From positions 372,001 through 436,000 of the forward strand of contig NZ_JBNFZM010000002.1 of NCBI RefSeq assembly GCF_051195235.1: a stretch of 64,000 nucleotides of DNA, given 5' to 3'. This document shows positions 60,937-64,000 of the stretch, in pieces. Below the pieces are notes generated by a model, which saw only the letters and a list, made by a program, of their open reading frames with translations, had not been told where the DNA came from and did no database searches. This DNA comes from Tateyamaria sp947503385. GTDB taxonomy: Bacteria > Pseudomonadota > Alphaproteobacteria > Rhodobacterales > Rhodobacteraceae. The first letter of the stretch is position 1. Each line of letters opens with the position of its first letter. The position numbers and the translations under genes are program-made.

Positions 60937-61916
60937 GCCTCGCCCGCAAGCGCCAGCGCCTGTGCCCAAGCGGCAGGATCCAGTGTTGCCGGATCGGCGG
61001 CGCTGCGCCCCTGTCCGGGCAGACGTGCGCCTTCGTCCACGGCCACGGCAGTGGCAAGTTCCGCCAGACGCGCATCGAATACATCCGACACGGTTGGATC
61101 AATCAACAGATAATACTGCCCCAGATCATGATGCGGCCCCTCCGGCGCCTTGAGCGGTTTGACCTTGTGGCTCAGCACGCCACCCGTCAGCGCGGCGGCA
61201 AATATTTCCGCCATGAGGCCAAAGCCCCAGCCCTTGTAGCCGCCCGATGACACCAGAGAGCCTGCCAATGCCGCCTCCGGGTCGGTTGTGGGGGTGCCGT
61301 CGGCATCGACGGCCCAACCCAGCGGTATCGCCTCACCTGCGGCTTTGGCCATGGTGATTTTGCCCAGAGCCACGGCGCTGGTGGATTGGTCCATGTGCAG
61401 CGCCAGCCCCCCCACACCGTCTGGCACGGAGAACGCAATCGGGTTGGTGCCGATCACGCGGGTCTTGCCGCCCGGTGGGGCCACGATGGGCGAGGCGTTG
61501 GTAAAGCCCACGGCCATCAACCCCTCCTCCGCGATCATCTCGGTGAAATAGCCAAGCGACGTGCACGTGTGCGCATGTGTGATCGCGAGGCTGGCGACCC
61601 CCAGACGGCGCGCGGCATCGACAGCAGGCGCCATACCGTAGGCAAACGCAGGTTGGGCAAAGCCTAATCCCGCATCGACCACAATGGTGCCGGGGCGCGG
61701 GGTCGATACCACCGGTGTCACATCGCCTTTGACCCGGCCCGATTGCAGCTGTTTGCAATAGCTTTCGAGGTAGTAGAGCCCGCAGATGCGGTTGCCAAAG
61801 GCTTCGGCCCGGGCGACGGCGCGCGCCACCTCTGCGGCGGCAAAGCCGGCAGCGCCATGACGTTCAAGCGCAGCCTGCACAACACGTTGGATCTCGGTGA
61901 GGGAAATGGTCGCCAT
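60933..61916 (-). CDS. Ldh-family (malate/L-lactate/ureidoglycolate dehydrogenase) oxidoreductase
   Basis: This 327-residue NAD(P)-dependent enzyme is of the DpkA/YlbC type, not the classical Rossmann LDH. Family segments include CGLYYLESYCKQLQSG, VVDAGLGFAQPAFAYGM, VASLAITHAHTCTSLGYFTE (catalytic-type His), GTNPIAFSVPDG and SSGGYKGWGFGLMAEIFAAALTGG. Relatives reduce 2-keto acids or cyclic imines such as piperideine-2-carboxylate. The substrate is not known. It follows the RTX gene on the same strand after a terminator. Confidence 0.92.
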   Translation of the reverse strand: MATISLTEIQRVVQAALERHGAAGFAAAEVARAVARAEAFGNRICGLYYLESYCKQLQSGRVKGDVTPVVSTPRPGTIVVDAGLGFAQPAFAYGMAPAVDAARRLGVASLAITHAHTCTSLGYFTEMIAEEGLMAVGFTNASPIVAPPGGKTRVIGTNPIAFSVPDGVGGLALHMDQSTSAVALGKITMAKAAGEAIPLGWAVDADGTPTTDPEAALAGSLVSSGGYKGWGFGLMAEIFAAALTGGVLSHKVKPLKAPEGPHHDLGQYYLLIDPTVSDVFDARLAELATAVAVDEGARLPGQGRSAADPATLDPAAWAQALALAGEA

Positions 61917-61937
61917 GCGCGCCTCCGGACAAAGACA

Positions 61938-61966
61938 AAGGGCGCCTGCGGGATGCGGGCGCCCTT
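61938..61966 (-). terminator. intrinsic terminator of the RTX-type gene
   Basis: AAGGGCGCC (61938-61946) pairs with GGCGCCCTT (61958-61966). Read on the minus strand the stem is followed by TGTCTTTGTCC, and it lies 30 bp after the RTX-type stop codon, 22 bp before the dehydrogenase start. Confidence 0.7.
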
Positions 61967-61996
61967 GTCGATGTCAAATTCAATTATGCGGCGGCG

Positions 61997-63598
61997 TCAA
62001 GCACTTGCAGTGGGCAAGGCCGCTGTGGTGCCGGGTGCCTCGCCGATGACGGCAGTGGCCGGGATTTCGGCGGTCACGCCTTCGAGCGTAATGACCGCTC
62101 CGGTTGACAGGGTGACAATGAGGTTGCCTGCGCTGGCCGTGGTGTCCTGTGTGGTGATGCTGACATCACCCGGCACGGCCGCCTCAACAAGGATCACGTC
62201 AGATGCCGGGTCAAAGTCGGTGATCGTCATTGCACCTGTCGCATCGTCCATCACCACAAAGCTGTCCGCACCTGCACCGCCTGTCGCCACGTCCGTATTG
62301 CCCAGAGCAATCGTGTCGTCGCCCAAGCCACCATCGAGACTGTCGATATCACTGTCGGATGCATCCGCGGCTGTGGTCGAGGTAGAGAAGATCAGGTCAT
62401 TGCCTGCCGCACCCACGATGACGTCCGCCCCCTCACCACCGATCAAGGTGTCGTTCTGGTCGTCGCCCGTCAGGGTGTCATTGCCCGCACCACCGTCATA
62501 GTTGGCAGCCGTGCCTGAACCCGGCGACAGGAAATCGTTGTTGCCGGAATTGTCCACGCCAGCCGTCGGTTGCGTGACCACAGGCACAGTGTCGCCTCCG
62601 GTTGTTGTGTCGTCTCCGGGTGTGGTGTCGTCGCCCGGAGTGGTGTCTTCGCCGCCTGTGTCATCCGCAACAAAAACAATCGCGCTTTCCGGGATTGCGG
62701 CATCGACACCCTGCAACAAGGCCGTTGCCCCGCTGGAGAATGTGATCAACAGGCCGTCCGCTGTGGGATCCTGACTGGTCACGCTGACCTCGGACCCGGT
62801 GTCCGATGTGACGACCAGCGTGTCTTCGGCGGCGTCGAAGTCCGTGATTGTCACCGCCCCGGTTTCGCCATTGACCAGCGTAAAGGCGTCAGCATCCTGA
62901 CCACCCGTGCCGATATCGCCATCAGAGAGGAACAACACGTCAAGGCCCGCACCCGCCACCAGCGTGTCCGCAGCAGCGTCGCCCGCGCCGCCATCAAGGG
63001 TGTCATCGCCACCGGAACCTGTCAGCGCATCTGCACCCGCGCCGCCATCAACGGAATCGTCACCGGACCCGCCGCCAACAATATCGTCACCGTCACCACC
63101 CAGAACCGTGTCGTTGCCCGCGTTGCCTTGCACATCGTCATTGCCAAGGCCTCCGATCACGCTGTCGTTGCCGTCGCCGCCGGCCAGAGCATCGTCCCCG
63201 GCGCCGCCATCAAGGGTGTCAAAGCCCTGTTCGCCCGACATCGTGTCGTTGCCGCCGTCACCTTGCAGGAAATCATTGTTCAGCCCCCCCGCAACGACAT
63301 CTGCACCGTCGCCCGCCACGATTGAGTCGTTGCCATCACCGCCGTTCAGCGTGTCATCGCCGTCAAATCCGCTGATCGTGTCCGCACCCGCTGCACCCGA
63401 GATATTGTCCGCCGCGGTAGAGCCCGTCAGCACATTGGCCGCGTCGTCACCAACGAGGGTGACGCTTTCGGTTGGCGTTTCGGGATCCGTTCCGGTGTCG
63501 GTGTCGGTGTCGCTTGAATTGCTGGCGGAATCGCTGTCATCAAAAATTGCGATCAGCGGCAAGGCCGTCAGCAGCATCAGGGTCAAAATCGCCGACAT
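61997..63598 (-). CDS. RTX-type calcium-binding protein with duplicated module
   Basis: This 533-residue, very acidic protein (Asp/Gly/Thr-rich) has a short hydrophobic N-terminus (ILTLMLLTALPLIAIF) and many G-G-x-G-x-D nonapeptide repeats that bind calcium on a beta roll (residues about 50-215 and 365-445). Each block is followed by a similar beta region (AVTITDFDAAEDTLVV / AMTITDFDPASDVILV). A linker DDTTPGDDTTPGDDTT connects the two modules. Extracellular location is likely, but its secretion route is unclear because no C-terminal type I signal is obvious. GGAGGATAT precedes the ATG. Confidence 0.85.
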   Translation of the reverse strand: MSAILTLMLLTALPLIAIFDDSDSASNSSDTDTDTGTDPETPTESVTLVGDDAANVLTGSTAADNISGAAGADTISGFDGDDTLNGGDGNDSIVAGDGADVVAGGLNNDFLQGDGGNDTMSGEQGFDTLDGGAGDDALAGGDGNDSVIGGLGNDDVQGNAGNDTVLGGDGDDIVGGGSGDDSVDGGAGADALTGSGGDDTLDGGAGDAAADTLVAGAGLDVLFLSDGDIGTGGQDADAFTLVNGETGAVTITDFDAAEDTLVVTSDTGSEVSVTSQDPTADGLLITFSSGATALLQGVDAAIPESAIVFVADDTGGEDTTPGDDTTPGDDTTTGGDTVPVVTQPTAGVDNSGNNDFLSPGSGTAANYDGGAGNDTLTGDDQNDTLIGGEGADVIVGAAGNDLIFSTSTTAADASDSDIDSLDGGLGDDTIALGNTDVATGGAGADSFVVMDDATGAMTITDFDPASDVILVEAAVPGDVSITTQDTTASAGNLIVTLSTGAVITLEGVTAEIPATAVIGEAPGTTAALPTASA

Positions 63599-63749
63599 CG
63601 TATATCCTCCAACAGGGAAAAGCGTAATTACAAGCCGTTAACCACGACTGCGTATCACAACCATAAGCTGGGCTGTACGCAATAGACCAAAACAGTTTGT
63701 TTCCAATTTGTTACCATTGGAGTGAAAATCGGGCGTTTCTGTGCTGGGT

Positions 63750-64000
63750 TTAGGTCGGAATGACCTGCCCCTGTTCCAGCCGTACAATTCGGTCCATCCG
63801 CGCGGCAAGGTCGTGGTTGTGCGTGGCGATCAGCGCGGCGCAATTCCGGTCCCGGACAATCTCGACCAGCGTGTCAAAGACTTGTGTGGATGTGCCGGGA
63901 TCAAGATTGCCCGTAGGTTCATCCGCCAACAGCAGCCGCGGAGCGTTGGCCAACGCCCGGCAAAAGGCGACGCGTTGCTGTTCGCCACCTGACAATGCGC
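63750..64000 (-). CDS. LolD-like ABC transporter ATP-binding protein, truncated by window edge
   Basis: Only the C-terminal 83 residues are visible. They include the ABC signature LSGGEQQRVAFCRALA, Walker B LLLADEPTGNLDP and the H-loop ALIATHNHDLA. This is the LolD/MacB/FtsE subclass; the LolD type is most likely, an ATPase that powers release of outer-membrane lipoproteins from the inner membrane. The rest of the gene and any lolC/E partner are past the window edge. Confidence 0.85.
   Translation of the reverse strand, partial: ALSGGEQQRVAFCRALANAPRLLLADEPTGNLDPGTSTQVFDTLVEIVRDRNCAALIATHNHDLAARMDRIVRLEQGQVIPT

Overview
The window is a high-GC chromosomal segment from an alphaproteobacterium, most likely a marine member of the Rhodobacteraceae (Roseobacter group). 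The evidence is protein-level resemblance throughout (an RpoH close to the Rhodobacter RpoHI form, the CarD/FdxA/S4/SUV3-like helicase neighbourhood, DUF6476, DUF6324 and DUF1194 proteins), a tRNA-His without G-1 as is typical of alphaproteobacteria, and dispersed hairpin repeats of a kind I associate with this group. No integrase, transposase, phage structural cluster, rRNA operon or CRISPR array was seen. Most of the window is ordinary core genome, with small accessory patches.

Layout. 0-9 kb: a truncated glycosyltransferase-like gene, an NTF2-like protein, O-acetylhomoserine sulfhydrylase (metY), a large one-membrane-pass protein joining a PilM/GspL-like N-terminus to a PilP/GspC-like C-terminus, the divergent hpd / Lrp-regulator pair, and a CPA2 antiporter. 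9-16 kb: divergent cobT/cobS, then carD, fdxA, an S4 RNA-binding protein, an SUV3-like helicase and a TPR protein. 16-23 kb: SCP2, hydrolase, ligase-associated exonuclease, ATP-dependent DNA ligase, amidohydrolase and pepF, mostly overlapping and on the + strand. 22.7-29 kb: a membrane-anchored AraC regulator, a tiny secreted protein, an orphan C-terminal domain of a contractile-injection-system tape-measure protein beside a DksA/TraR-like zinc finger, an oxidoreductase, a dipeptidase, a capsule-type protein and rpoH. 29-38 kb: rluD, tRNA-His, small conserved proteins, a tightly overlapping hydrolase/VOC/M15-like operon, an ArsR-SRPBCC fusion with a probably leaderless promoter, and acetyltransferases. 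38-44 kb: DUF4105 protein, thrS, and a complete four-gene bufferin (RiPP metallophore) operon. 44-47 kb: cold-shock protein, small proteins, an AT-rich membrane protein and thyX. 47-50 kb: a surface lipoprotein with a Slam/DUF560 outer-membrane translocon (type XI secretion). 50-58 kb: gloA, tandem DUF1194 VWA proteins, a NicO/DUF1007 metal-export pair, three hydrolases and parE. 58-64 kb: an AT-rich RusA-like gene, a low-information stretch, a 26-residue membrane microprotein, an HExxH lipoprotein, a YdcZ transporter, an Ldh-family dehydrogenase, an RTX-type calcium-binding protein and the end of a LolD-like ATPase.

The most interesting systems are the bufferin operon (bufA1-bufB-bufC-DoxX, 41.1-43.6 kb), the Slam/lipoprotein pair (47.3-49.7 kb) and the orphan tape-measure domain (24.1-24.6 kb). 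All assignments come from reading the sequence; no database search was run.
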